DNA of 64,000 nt from Paenibacillus_AB hodogayensis (GTDB taxonomy: Bacteria; Bacillota; Bacilli; Paenibacillales; NBRC-103111). The notes under the pieces were generated by a model, which did no database searches, was not told the origin of the DNA, and worked only from the letters and a program-made list of their open reading frames with translations. The stretch is taken from contig NZ_BAAAYO010000010.1 of the NCBI RefSeq assembly GCF_039536325.1, positions 682,001 through 746,000 of the forward strand, in the 5' to 3' direction. This document shows, one piece after another, positions 1 through 9,138 of the stretch (positions within the stretch are counted from its first letter, which is position 1; each line of letters opens with the position of its first letter). A program made the translations under genes and the position numbers.

Positions 1-801
1 CGGATCGTCCCCATGCTTGCCCATCCGTTTCCTCCGCTTCGGGTTGGTGCGGCCGACCTCGATATGGTGTACCGCCCGAACGTCGAGCCCCCGGCAGATG
101 CCGATCGTCTGGGCTTTCGGCGGGATGGCTAAATGCTCCCAGCCGATCGCTTCGAGCGCCCTGCGGCTCAACGCGTGGGGAATCGTCGTCATCGAGGCTC
201 CCTTGAGTTCAGGACGGGACAATGCGATATTCAAAGCGTGCTTGGCAAGCACGACGCCGTGCACGCTCATCTTGTCGGTCGGCCCGAGATAGCTGTTCAG
301 CGCGATATCGACCCCGTTGTCGATCGCCTTGACAAGCGGCATTATCTCCTTGGCCGAAATGACGATATCCCCGTCCGTGAACACAATGATTTTGCCCCGC
401 GCTTCCCTCGCCCCGATGCTGCGTCCCACGTCATGACCGAGCGCCGACGGGTAATACAGCACGCGGGCACCTAGCGATTCCGCTATTTTGCCGCTGCCGT
501 CCGTCGTCCCGTTGGCGACGACGATGACCTCCGTGCTGCGGTGGATGCGGAACGCTTCCTGGACGACCCGGGCGATCGTCCTTCGTTCGTTGACGACCGG
601 TATGACCACCGAGACGACAGGCGCATTCGGCGTCCCCCCGGTTGCCAGGTCGGCTATCGCCGGCATTGGGTTCGGCGTCTCGGGAGGCGCAGAGAACGTG
701 GCTTTCCCGCCTCTAGTCGGCCGGCGGTTCCGGGCGGCTCCGGGGCGGGACTTGCGCCGGTTGGGCGCCGTTCGTTTACCCGCACGCGACTTCAACATCA
801 T
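1..801 (-). CDS. Family 2 glycosyltransferase, C-terminus beyond window edge
   Basis: The reading frame is open for 267 codons and runs off the left edge, so the C-terminus is missing. The start is ATG-ATG directly behind GGAGGTGA. The first 60 residues are low-complexity and strongly basic (Arg, Lys, Pro), with no signal peptide; a GT-A fold follows, with VVSVVIPVVNERRTI as the opening beta strand and a TDGD metal/nucleotide-sugar motif around residue 150. GT2 enzymes move a sugar from a nucleotide donor to an acceptor, here unknown. The gene follows the WIAG-tail repeat protein gene on the same strand, after a terminator, so it probably has its own promoter. Glycosylation of a spore-surface protein is an inference from context. 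The family call is solid; the substrate is not known. Confidence 0.85.
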   Translation of the reverse strand, partial: MMLKSRAGKRTAPNRRKSRPGAARNRRPTRGGKATFSAPPETPNPMPAIADLATGGTPNAPVVSVVIPVVNERRTIARVVQEAFRIHRSTEVIVVANGTTDGSGKIAESLGARVLYYPSALGHDVGRSIGAREARGKIIVFTDGDIVISAKEIMPLVKAIDNGVDIALNSYLGPTDKMSVHGVVLAKHALNIALSRPELKGASMTTIPHALSRRALEAIGWEHLAIPPKAQTIGICRGLDVRAVHHIEVGRTNPKRRKRMGKHGDDP

Positions 802-1065
802 TCACCTCCGATCGTTGGTCCAGGCTGAATACGCACGCATGCCGCTGATAAGAAGGACCGCCGTTCAAGGCGATCCGGGTTGCCTTGCTTATGAGTCATC
901 TTATGAAAATCCGCATTCGACGGAAGGGCATCTGCCGATTGTCCGACAAAAAGGGCTGCAAATGCCCTGCCGAACCTTTCGTCGACAAAGTTCAAGCCCA
1001 TGACCGCAGCAGCCGGAGCACCGGCCTTAACACCAGGTATGGCGCTGCGGCTTGCGGACAAGCAC
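802..1065. other. Intergenic gap between glycosyltransferase and repeat protein
   Basis: About 260 bases with no convincing gene on either strand. It should carry the promoter of the glycosyltransferase on the minus strand. I looked there for the CATANNNTA pattern found at other genes of this cluster and saw only imperfect versions, such as CATAAGATG. Confidence 0.5.
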
Positions 1066-1096
1066 AAAAAAACGGCCCGCCTTAAAAGGCGGACCG
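1066..1096 (-). terminator. Rho-independent terminator of the repeat-protein gene
   Basis: On the minus strand an 11-bp stem (one mismatch) built on CGGTCCGCCTT/AAGGCGGGCCG is followed at once by a run of seven T. It lies about 80 bases after the stop codon of the giant repeat protein. Confidence 0.85.
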
Positions 1097-1173
1097 GAAA
1101 AGAACAGGGCACTGATGCTTGCGGCCGCCGGGACGGCGGGCAAAGAGATGGCGCCGAAACAGATAAGCTCCCG

Positions 1174-4100
1174 TCAAACTTTGGAGCCAATCGCAATCCA
1201 ATTGACGATGCCGGAAGGCTCTGGCGTGAATTTGGTTCTGACGATCTCGATCAGGGCGGCCCGTTCCGTGCGGGCTTTCAGCACCGCGTAGCAGGCCGGG
1301 TGATTGGTAGTTGCCACCAGAATGCAATCCGATGCGGAGAACGGCTCCGCGAAAGTTATTTCCACGACGACGGTCTCGGCATGCACCTCGAACTGGAACG
1401 GAACGGCGCCGAACTGCTGCAGCGCGCATCCCGTTGCGGCCGTAGTCCGCACGGGGGCGAAGTCCAGCTTCGACGGCGCGATCGACCGCTCGGCGAGATG
1501 CTCTCCTTGTACCGCCAGAGGAGCCAGCTTGTCGGCTACGACCGCCCCGTCGGCGATCTTCCCGGAGGTGATGGCGCCGTCGGCCACATGATCGGTTGCG
1601 ACTCTGCCTCTCTCCAACGCGTAACCTTGCGCGAAGTCGGAGGCCGGAGGCAGCACGATGCTCTTCAGGTGATGCGGCTCGATCGAACCGGCTTCAATAT
1701 GATGCCCGTTAATCGCGCCGGCGCGAATATGCGTTCCCTCGACACTGTTGCCGGCGAGGGCCGCCCCGGTTACGGCCCCGAAAGCCAGCTTCTCGGCCGT
1801 TACGCTTCCGTTGACAATCTTGTCGGGCGTTACTGTGTTCGCGGAAAGCTTCTGTACCGTAATGGCACCGTCGGCCAACTTTTCGGATGTTACCGCATTT
1901 GGAGAAAGCTTCTCCGTCGTGATTGCGTTCACGGACACCTTCTCCGTCGTCACGGCTCCATCAGCCAACTCCTTCGGCGTGATCGCGTTCGCGGACAATT
2001 TCTCCGTCGTTATGGCTCCGTCAGCCAGCTTCTCCGTCGTGATTGCGTTCGCGGACAGCTTCTCCGTCGTGATTGCGTTCGCGGACAGCTTCTCCGTCGT
2101 CACGGCTCCGTCCGACAGCTTCTCGGACGTCACCGCCTGGGCGGCAAGCTGATCGGCGGTCACGCTGTCGGCTGCCAGCTGCTTCGCCGTAACGGAACGG
2201 CTGTGCAGCTTGCTGCCGGAAACGCTGCCCTCGGCCAGCCGGGCAGGCAGCCACTCTACGTTGGCAAAATGTTCGCTTTGAATGGCCCCTTTGCCGATAT
2301 GGTAGCTATGAATCGATTCTGGGCGCAGGTGACGACTCTCGATCGCATCGGACGCGAGTCCGCTTCCGGTTAAAGCCCCCGGAGCCAGCTTCTCGGCGGT
2401 TACGCTGCCGGCCGCCAGCTTCGTCGAGGTGACGGATTCAGCAGCCAGCTTTTCCGGCGTGACCGATTCGTCGGCCAGCTTCACGGTCGTCACCGCTCCG
2501 TCGACCAGCTTTTCGGCCGCAACCGCTTCGTCCTGCAGGGCGCCGGTTCCGACCGCGCCGTCCTGAATGTGCTCCTCGGCTACCGACTGATCGCTCAGAT
2601 GGCGGGACTCCACCGATTCGTTGCCGAGATGCTCCCGGCCCACGGACCTTGGGCACAGTTTCTCGCCGGTAACCGCCCCGTCGGCAAGCTGCTCCGTACC
2701 GATCGACGCATCCGCCAGCCTGTCGCCCGTTATGCTTCCCGGCCCGATATGCTCGGCTCCCAGCGCTCCCGGCTCGACATGCCAGCCTTTGACCGCCTCG
2801 GCCTGCAGCTTGATCGCAGAAACCGACCGGTCCTGCAGATGAGCTTCGGTAATATGCTTTAAAGCTATATGATGCGAGCGGACGGATTGCGTGGACAAAT
2901 GCTCGGCTTTGACGGCGTTGAAACCCAGCTTATCGGCATTGACCGCGCCGTCCGCCAGTTTCTCCGTCGTCACGGCTCCGTCCGCCAACTCCCCAGACGT
3001 GACCGCTTTTGCCGATAGCTTCTCGCCGGTAACGGCTCCATCCGCAAGCTTCTCCGACGTGATCGCGTTCGCGGATACCTTTTCCGTCGTCACGGCTCCG
3101 TCTGCCAGCTTCGCGTTCGTGATCGCGTTCACGGACACCTTCTCCGTCGTCACGGCTCCGTCCGTCAGCTTCTCCGACGTGATCGCGTTCGCGGATACCT
3201 TCTCTCTCGTCACGGCTCCGTCGGCCAGCTTCGTGTTCGTGATCGCATTCGCGGACACCTTCTCCGTCGTCACCGACCCGTTCGTCAGCTTCTCCGACGT
3301 GATCGCATTCACGGATACCTTCTCCGTCGTCACGGCCCCGTCCGCCAGCTTCCCGTTCGTGATCGCGTTCGCGGACACTTTCTCCGCCGTTACCGCTCCG
3401 TCTGCCAACTCCTCCGCCGTGATTGCGTTCGCGGATAACTTCTCCGTCGTTACGGCTCCGTCTGCCAGCTTCTCTGTCGTGATCGCGTTCGCGGACAGCT
3501 TTTCCGTCGTCACGGCTCCGTCCGCCAGTTCCTCCGGCGTGACCGCGTTCGCGGACAGCTTCTCCGTCGTCACCGCTCCGTCAGCCAGCTTCTCGGACGT
3601 GACCGCCTGCGCGGCAAGCTGATCGGAGGTCACGCTGTCGGCCGCCAACTGCTTCGCCGTAACGGAACGGCTGTGCAGCTTGCCGCCGGGAACGCTGCCC
3701 TCGGCCAGCCGTGCAGGCAGCCACTCTACGTTGGCAAGATGCTCGCTTTGAATGGCCCCTTTGCCAATATGATAGCTATGAATCGATTCCGGTCGCAGGT
3801 GACGGCTCTCGACCGCATCGGACGCGAGCCCGCTTCCGGTTAAAGCCCCCGGAGCCAGCTTGGAGACGGTAACCGAGCCGTCCGCCAGCTTCTCGGCGGT
3901 TACACTGCCGGCTGCCAGCTTCGGCGAGGTGACGGATTCCGCAGCCAGCTTCTCCGGCGTGACCGATTCGTCGGCCAGCTTCACGGTCGTCACGGCTCCG
4001 TCGGCCAGCTTCTCGACCGCAACCGATTCGTCCTGCAGGGCGCCGGTTCCGACCGCGCCGTCCTGAATGTGCTCCTCGGCTACCGATTGATCGCTCAGAT

Positions 4101-7100
4101 GGCGAGACTCCACCGATTCGTTGCCGAGATGCTCCCGGCCAACGGACCGAGGGCACAGCTTCTCGCCGGTAACGGCCCCGTCGGCCAACTGCTCCGTACC
4201 GATGGACGCATCCGCCAGCCTATCGGCCGTTATGCTCCCCGGTCGAATATGCTCGGCTCCCAGCGCGCCCGGCTCGATATGCCCGCCTTTGACCGCCTCG
4301 GCTTGCAGCTTGCTCGCGGAAACCGACCGGTCCTGCAAATGAGCTTCGGTAATATGCTGCAAAGCGATATGGTGCGAGCGGACGGATTGCGTGGACAAAT
4401 GCTCGGCTTTGACGGCATTGAAGCCCAGCTTATCGGCATTGACGGCGCCATCCGCCAGCTTCTCCGTCGTCACCGCCCCTTGCTGGAGGGCGGCCGGACC
4501 GATGGCTCCGTCGGCGAGCTGCTCCGGACCGACGCTGTGGACGGACAAATGCGCGGACCCGATGCTTCCCTCGGCCACAGCTCCGCCTGTTACCGCTCCT
4601 CGCGCCAGATGTCGCGATTCCACGGCTCCGTCGGCCAGACGCGCGCTGTCCACGCTAGCCGGCGCGAGCTTCGCCGTGGTGACCGCGCCGCCGGCCAGCT
4701 TGGCGGAGATGACGGCCCCGTCGGCAATCGCTTTAGCCGTCACCGCCCGATCCGCCAAATGCTCGGGAGCAATCGAACGGGCCGCTATATGCTCGCCTTG
4801 AACGCCTTCTGGCACCAAATGATGAGCATGAACCGTACCGCCGGCCAGATGGGAGCTGCGCACCGCTCCCTCCGCCAGCTTGGCGGACGTCACATTGGCG
4901 TCGGCCAGCTTGGCGGTCGTGACGGCCTGATCGGTCATTTTGTCCGTGGACACCGTCTCCGGCGCGATCTTGGCCGTCGTGACCGCGTGATCGACGATAT
5001 GATGCGTGTAGACGCTGCCCAGCACGAGATGGTTCCGCGTAATCGAGCCCAGCGCGATTTTGCTCCACGTAATGGAGTAGTCCTGTACTGTCTCCGTTCC
5101 GACCGCGTTTTTCTGCAACTGTTCCCTCGTAATCGCGCCGGCGTCGATATGGCGGGTCAATATCGATCCGTCCGCCAGCAGCTCCGCCGTAACGGCCCCA
5201 TCCGCCAAATGGCCGGTAGTGACAGACCCCGCGGCCAGCTTTGCCGACGTGACGGCTCCGTCCGCCAGCTTAGGCTCGGTCACGGCCCCGTCGTCCAGTT
5301 TCGCGGTCGTTACGCTTCTGTCCGCCAGTTCGGTCGTGCCGACGGACCCGGTTTCAAGTTCTTCCGTGCTTACCGCGCCCGGTGCGAGATGGTGCCGCTC
5401 TACCGACCGCGGGGCCAGCTTTGCCGGCGTGACCGCTTCGTCCGCCAACTTGGCGGTCGACACCGCGCCGTCCGAGAGCTTCGTCTCCTTGACGGCTCCG
5501 TCGCGCAGCCGCTCGGCGGTTACCGCCTGCCGGGCCAGCTTTGCCGTCGACACGGATTCGTCCGCCAGATGCGCTTCGGCTACGGACGCTGGCATCAGAT
5601 GCGACGAGCGGACCGACTCCGGCTGCAGTTGCCGCGATCCGACCGATTCGTCCGCCATTTTGTCGTCCGTTACGGCCTGATCCGCGAGATGCGGCGTTTG
5701 CACGGCTTCGGGACTCAGGTGGACCGGCTGGACGCAGTTTGCCAATAAATGTTCCGCGGCCACCGCCCCAACCGCTATATGCTCCCCCAGCACGGACTCC
5801 TTTCGATAATGGCGCGAACCGAGCGTCTCGTCGCCGAGCTTCTCCCCCGTTATCGTGCCGTCGCGCAGCTTCTCGTTCAACACGGCGCCGTCGGCGATTT
5901 TGGCCGAATTGACCGCGCCGTTGGTCAAATGCATCGAGGAAATCGAGCCGCTCTTGATTTTCTCGCCGATTATGGCCTGATCCTGAATGAGATCCGTGGA
6001 AATGATCTGGTTGTGCAAATGCTTGGCTTCAATCGAGCCTTCGGCGATTTTCATCGAATCGATCGTCTTGTCGGCCAGCTTCTCCGAGGTGATGCTGTTG
6101 TCGATCAACTTCTCGCCGCCGATCGATTTCGGCTTCAGCTTCCGGCCGGAAATCGCGCCCTGAACGATATGCCGGTCTTCGATAGACGCCGGGGCGATTT
6201 TGTTCGCCGACACGCTGGCTTCCGCAAGCTTCGTGTTATCGACCGCATAGTCGGCGAGCGAATCGCGGCCGATGCTGTTCGGACGGATTTTGCTGCCTTC
6301 GATCGAACGATTGGCAATCTTCTCGTTCGTCACCGCCTCGTCCACGATATCGTCGGTATAGACGACGGCTACGTTCTCATGCTGGGCACGCTCGAACAAA
6401 AGCAGCACCGGGGAAATGTCCGTCGGCTCGGCGAACAGCTCCACGGACTCCGCGGGAGCGGGCGGCTCCTTTGCAGCCGGGCGCGACTGCGGCTCAGGCT
6501 CGACGGCGGAGACCGGTTCCGAAGGCTTCGCTTTTCCCGATCTGCCGCTTCGGGTCGGCTTGACCGTCTCGGCACTCGCGTTGCCGGATTTGGCGGACGC
6601 CGCGCTTCCAGCCTTCGCGGCAGACTTGGCGGGCTTGGCGACTTTGTCCGGTTCGGCGGAGCTTTCTCCTTTGGCGGACTGAACCGGTGCGGCGGAAGGT
6701 ACGGGCGCAGCGGGTTTGCTTATCGTCCTGCTATCGCCGAAGACGACGGTCGAGCCCGGGACCGATTGCGGAGCAGGCGGAGCCGTAGACGCTGGTGGCG
6801 CCATCGGAGTAAACGGTATGGATGGCGCAGCCTTGCTCGGCGGTCGAACGCTGCGTACGTCTTCGACCAGAGCGGGAGCTTCCGGCGCCGCGACGGAGGC
6901 GATCGCCGCAATCTGCCCGTCGTCCCTTTCCGGTTTGTCGGGGTCGGTCTCGCTTCGGACCTCGTCCTTGGCTTCATTCTTCTTGCTGCGCGTCTCCTTC
7001 GTCGGCTTTTCGTCATCCAGCCATTTCAGCTCGTTCATGCTCGCATTGTAAATCCGTTGACCGGATTGCTTGCTGCGTTTTGAACGTTCGCTTGATTTAT

Positions 7101-7110
7101 TTTTTTTCAT
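1174..7110 (-). CDS. Giant decapeptide-repeat protein with WIAG-type C-terminal tail
   Basis: This codes for 1978 residues from an ATG at 7110, five bases after AAAGGTGA; a GTG nine bases upstream is possible but sits inside the ribosome site. There is no signal peptide. Residues 1-230 are a Lys/Arg-rich head and a Pro/Ala/Ser-rich stretch. From about residue 255 to 1870 the chain is some 160 near-perfect 10-residue repeats of the type GAVTTEKLAD, many paired into 20-residue units with SANAIT. The last 90 residues are a compact non-repeat domain ending NWIAIGSKV, which I recognise as the WIAG-tail domain of Paenibacillus-type bacteria. Such decapeptides also occur in phage tail fibres, suggesting an elongated fibre. 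The start follows a sigma-K-like promoter, and the neighbours are coat-type genes, so a spore-surface filament is a reasonable inference. The exact role is unknown. Confidence 0.85.
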   Translation of the reverse strand: MKKNKSSERSKRSKQSGQRIYNASMNELKWLDDEKPTKETRSKKNEAKDEVRSETDPDKPERDDGQIAAIASVAAPEAPALVEDVRSVRPPSKAAPSIPFTPMAPPASTAPPAPQSVPGSTVVFGDSRTISKPAAPVPSAAPVQSAKGESSAEPDKVAKPAKSAAKAGSAASAKSGNASAETVKPTRSGRSGKAKPSEPVSAVEPEPQSRPAAKEPPAPAESVELFAEPTDISPVLLLFERAQHENVAVVYTDDIVDEAVTNEKIANRSIEGSKIRPNSIGRDSLADYAVDNTKLAEASVSANKIAPASIEDRHIVQGAISGRKLKPKSIGGEKLIDNSITSEKLADKTIDSMKIAEGSIEAKHLHNQIISTDLIQDQAIIGEKIKSGSISSMHLTNGAVNSAKIADGAVLNEKLRDGTITGEKLGDETLGSRHYRKESVLGEHIAVGAVAAEHLLANCVQPVHLSPEAVQTPHLADQAVTDDKMADESVGSRQLQPESVRSSHLMPASVAEAHLADESVSTAKLARQAVTAERLRDGAVKETKLSDGAVSTAKLADEAVTPAKLAPRSVERHHLAPGAVSTEELETGSVGTTELADRSVTTAKLDDGAVTEPKLADGAVTSAKLAAGSVTTGHLADGAVTAELLADGSILTRHIDAGAITREQLQKNAVGTETVQDYSITWSKIALGSITRNHLVLGSVYTHHIVDHAVTTAKIAPETVSTDKMTDQAVTTAKLADANVTSAKLAEGAVRSSHLAGGTVHAHHLVPEGVQGEHIAARSIAPEHLADRAVTAKAIADGAVISAKLAGGAVTTAKLAPASVDSARLADGAVESRHLARGAVTGGAVAEGSIGSAHLSVHSVGPEQLADGAIGPAALQQGAVTTEKLADGAVNADKLGFNAVKAEHLSTQSVRSHHIALQHITEAHLQDRSVSASKLQAEAVKGGHIEPGALGAEHIRPGSITADRLADASIGTEQLADGAVTGEKLCPRSVGREHLGNESVESRHLSDQSVAEEHIQDGAVGTGALQDESVAVEKLADGAVTTVKLADESVTPEKLAAESVTSPKLAAGSVTAEKLADGSVTVSKLAPGALTGSGLASDAVESRHLRPESIHSYHIGKGAIQSEHLANVEWLPARLAEGSVPGGKLHSRSVTAKQLAADSVTSDQLAAQAVTSEKLADGAVTTEKLSANAVTPEELADGAVTTEKLSANAITTEKLADGAVTTEKLSANAITAEELADGAVTAEKVSANAITNGKLADGAVTTEKVSVNAITSEKLTNGSVTTEKVSANAITNTKLADGAVTREKVSANAITSEKLTDGAVTTEKVSVNAITNAKLADGAVTTEKVSANAITSEKLADGAVTGEKLSAKAVTSGELADGAVTTEKLADGAVNADKLGFNAVKAEHLSTQSVRSHHIALKHITEAHLQDRSVSAIKLQAEAVKGWHVEPGALGAEHIGPGSITGDRLADASIGTEQLADGAVTGEKLCPRSVGREHLGNESVESRHLSDQSVAEEHIQDGAVGTGALQDEAVAAEKLVDGAVTTVKLADESVTPEKLAAESVTSTKLAAGSVTAEKLAPGALTGSGLASDAIESRHLRPESIHSYHIGKGAIQSEHFANVEWLPARLAEGSVSGSKLHSRSVTAKQLAADSVTADQLAAQAVTSEKLSDGAVTTEKLSANAITTEKLSANAITTEKLADGAITTEKLSANAITPKELADGAVTTEKVSVNAITTEKLSPNAVTSEKLADGAITVQKLSANTVTPDKIVNGSVTAEKLAFGAVTGAALAGNSVEGTHIRAGAINGHHIEAGSIEPHHLKSIVLPPASDFAQGYALERGRVATDHVADGAITSGKIADGAVVADKLAPLAVQGEHLAERSIAPSKLDFAPVRTTAATGCALQQFGAVPFQFEVHAETVVVEITFAEPFSASDCILVATTNHPACYAVLKARTERAALIEIVRTKFTPEPSGIVNWIAIGSKV
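2101..2970 (-). repeat. Long intragenic duplication, copy A
   Basis: This 870-bp block is nearly identical to 3571-4470. It lacks one 30-bp unit present in the other copy, near 2390. In protein it spans roughly residues 1380-1670. Confidence 0.88.
3571..4470 (-). repeat. Long intragenic duplication, copy B
   Basis: This 900-bp block matches 2101-2970 with a 1470-base offset, then 1500 after an extra decapeptide (ADGSVTVSKL) at about 3860-3890. In protein it spans about residues 880-1180. The high identity points to a recent segmental duplication. Confidence 0.88.
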
Positions 7111-7144
7111 CCGGGTCACCTTTCTTTGCAGGTTTGGTCATCTG

Positions 7145-7172
7145 TAACATATGCGTTCACCCAGTAGGCGGT
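7145..7172 (-). promoter_or_regulatory. Sigma-K-like promoter of the repeat-protein gene
   Basis: On the minus strand AC, 17 bases, then CATATGTTA fits the late mother-cell sigma-K pattern (AC in the -35 region, CATANNNTA at -10). It would give a leader of about 30 bases before the ATG at 7110. The same arrangement precedes the YheC/YheD gene at 11460. Confidence 0.5.
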
Positions 7173-7316
7173 CACTGTTTTCACGCAAAAAGAGCGGGCG
7201 GCCTGCGGCCGGGACGGGATAACGACGGGTATTCGCGGCAAAGGCGTATGCCGCAGCGCCATCCCCCCATTTTTGTGCGGATGCGCCAATGACCCGGCCA
7301 AACCGGACGGGCAAGG

Positions 7317-7325
7317 CATAAGCTA
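7317..7325 (+). promoter_or_regulatory. Possible sigma-K -10 element (CATAAGCTA)
   Basis: CATAAGCTA matches CATANNNTA and lies 33 bases before the ATG of the SLTGG-repeat gene. No AC is present at the expected upstream distance, so support is weaker than for the divergent promoter. Confidence 0.35.
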
Positions 7326-7358
7326 TACCATTGGCACAGGAAAGGAGGAGACGGATCC

Positions 7359-7715
7359 ATGCCTAGAATCAAAAACGTACCAGATCTGCTTTATGAAAGA
7401 TGGCTCCAGGATCGTAGCCAAGGCCACGTTCCCGAGCATTTCCGCTCCAAAGGCAGCTTGACGGCAGGACAACGCACGCACGGCCATCACCGCACCGGCG
7501 GAAGCTTGACCGGAGGCAACCACCCGCCGGGCAATTTGACGGGGGGCCTTCGGTCGCCGGGAAGACAGGCCAACGACTGTCCTCCGGGCAGCCTGACCGG
7601 CGGCGCCGGAAAACGTACCGGCGGCGTTAACCGCCCGATCGCCCCTCGCAAAGGAAAACGGCCGCACCGCAAACACAAATGCGGCTGCCCTTGCCGGTGC
7701 AAATGCCGCAAGTAA
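7359..7715 (+). CDS. Small basic SLTGG-repeat, Cys-rich protein; candidate CotH substrate
   Basis: The gene codes for 118 residues and starts 11 bases after AAAGGAGG. It is low-complexity and very basic. Four spaced copies of (G/P)(S/N)LTGG-like motifs (GSLTAG, GSLTGG, GNLTGG, GSLTGG) occupy residues 30-85. The tail is Lys/Arg/His-rich and ends with five alternating cysteines (CGCPCRCKCRK). I recognise no family. The next gene on the same strand is a CotH-like kinase, and in Bacillus CotH phosphorylates serines in basic repeat coat proteins such as CotG and CotB, so the regularly spaced Ser in SLTGG are candidate acceptors. The Cys tail could cross-link in the coat. The function is inferred; the gene itself is well supported by its ribosome site and composition. 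Confidence 0.7.
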   Translation: MPRIKNVPDLLYERWLQDRSQGHVPEHFRSKGSLTAGQRTHGHHRTGGSLTGGNHPPGNLTGGLRSPGRQANDCPPGSLTGGAGKRTGGVNRPIAPRKGKRPHRKHKCGCPCRCKCRK

Positions 7716-7862
7716 ACCGCACCGCGGCCGGTGGCCGCGTTCGCGCGGCAAATGGATGCAAACGGTAACGTTTCGCGCCGCTTCCGCATATCGTATCGCA
7801 CCTGCAGCCTACCCGCTAAGGGTAGGTTGTTTGTGTTCAATGAAAGAAGGAAGCGAGCTGCC

Positions 7863-8915
7863 ATGCCATTATCCGAGTTCGACATCGTCATCGGCGCCGA
7901 CGGGCTGGAGCGGATGAAGAAGCATCTGTGGAGCGGCGTTTTTACCAAGGGCCATTTGCTGTACAAGGGACGCCGCGTGCCCTTGCTCGTCCGTTACCGC
8001 GGAGGGCATACGCGCGAATATCCGAAGAAGTCGTACGAAATCCGCATTGGACGCAAAACGTACCATTTTAATGCCGAATACGACGACCCTTCGCTAATGC
8101 GCAACGCGCTGTCGTTTCGTTTTTTTCAATCGATCGGGGTGCCGAGCCCGGCTACCCGGCATTGCGTGCTGCGCCTGAACGGGCGAAGCCAAGGCGTCTA
8201 CCTGCTGATCGAAGCGGTCAACCGCGCGTTTTTCTGCCGACGCCGCCTCTCCGCCGCCACGCTTGTTTATGCCGACAACGACAGCGCCAACTTCTCCCTC
8301 GTCAGCCCCGAAACGGGCAGGCGCAAAAAGACACTGTTCGAGGGCTATCGGCTGGTGATCGGGAACGGAACGGGAAAGCTGCGGCTGATCCGGTTTATCC
8401 GTGGTCTGCACGACCGGCAAGGCAAAAAATTGCAAGCGCATCTGCGGCGGCTGGATATCGACAACTATTTGCGCTGGCTGGCCGGGGCGGTGCTGACGGG
8501 CAATTACGACGGCTTCGATCAAAACTACGCGCTGTACGAACATAAAGCGACAGGCCGCTACCGGATTATTCCGTGGGACTACGAAGGCACCTGGGGACGC
8601 AACTGCTACGGCAAGCCTTGCGCCATCGATCTGGTGAAGGTCACTGGATATAATGTGCTGACCGAAACGCTGCTCTCCGATACGCGCATTCGGCGGAAAT
8701 ACCGCGCCCTGATGGAGCGTCTGCTGGAGGTATCGTTCACCGAGTCGGCGGTAATGCCAGTCGTTGCCCGCATTCATAATGAGATCAAGGACAGCGTCTA
8801 TAGCGACGCGACCCGCAAATGGTCGCGCGACGTCTTCGACGGGGAGCCGGAACTGATCCGCCGCTACATTCGGGAGCGACGCGACGTCGTGCGCGAGGAG
8901 CTGGCGCGACTGTAG
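7863..8915 (+). CDS. cotH: CotH-family spore coat protein kinase
   Basis: The protein has 350 residues. I take the ATG at 7863, preceded by GAAGGAAG; the frame is open further up but without a ribosome site. CotH proteins are atypical kinases that phosphorylate spore coat proteins on serine in the mother cell. Visible family features are the N-terminal AYDD-like beta region, a conserved NYDGFDQNYALY segment near residue 213, and the catalytic IIPWDYEGTWG motif near residue 235, where the Asp of DYEGTWG binds the metal. The C-terminus is helical and charged. It lies about 150 bases after the SLTGG-repeat gene with no terminator between them, suggesting a kinase-substrate pair on one transcript. 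Confidence 0.88.
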   Translation: MPLSEFDIVIGADGLERMKKHLWSGVFTKGHLLYKGRRVPLLVRYRGGHTREYPKKSYEIRIGRKTYHFNAEYDDPSLMRNALSFRFFQSIGVPSPATRHCVLRLNGRSQGVYLLIEAVNRAFFCRRRLSAATLVYADNDSANFSLVSPETGRRKKTLFEGYRLVIGNGTGKLRLIRFIRGLHDRQGKKLQAHLRRLDIDNYLRWLAGAVLTGNYDGFDQNYALYEHKATGRYRIIPWDYEGTWGRNCYGKPCAIDLVKVTGYNVLTETLLSDTRIRRKYRALMERLLEVSFTESAVMPVVARIHNEIKDSVYSDATRKWSRDVFDGEPELIRRYIRERRDVVREELARL

Positions 8916-9138
8916 CAAGCGCCGTGCAAGCGTCGCAGCGGCCGGATGCAGCCGCGCCTCTGCGCTTTCCCCGGCCGCCTGCTCCGGCCCGTATCCGGCG
9001 CTTCCGCTCGCTGCGGAGGCGCCCGCTCGTTGCCCCGGACAAGCTCCGAACCGCAATCCGTAAGAAATCTTCGCTTTCGCGGCATGCTATACTACGTGCA
9101 GTAACGATTCCCATCAATCCGCGAAAGGATGTCGACGC

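Larger units (their letters stand above)
1490..6345 (-). repeat. Tandem 30-bp repeat array (about 160 coding units)
   Basis: The DNA repeats every 30 bases, matching one decapeptide per unit, with a 60-bp higher-order period between about 1850-2150 and 2970-3600. Consensus in protein is [DN]GAVTxEKL[AS]. Length differences between copies occur in whole 30-bp units, as expected from slippage or unequal crossover. Confidence 0.9.

Noticed and set aside
1490..6345. Phage tail fibre
   Set aside because: The decapeptides resemble tail fibres, but there are no phage genes nearby and the tail is WIAG-type; the context is spore-coat.
1000..7083. Long open frames on the plus strand across the repeat gene (up to about 550 codons), and extra frames on the minus strand
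   Set aside because: They follow from the 30-bp periodicity of the real gene, lack ribosome sites, and give Arg/Gly-rich nonsense.
8916..9138. GC-rich frames in the 220-base gap after cotH
   Set aside because: No ribosome site or family-like sequence; contains probably only the promoter of the VOC gene.
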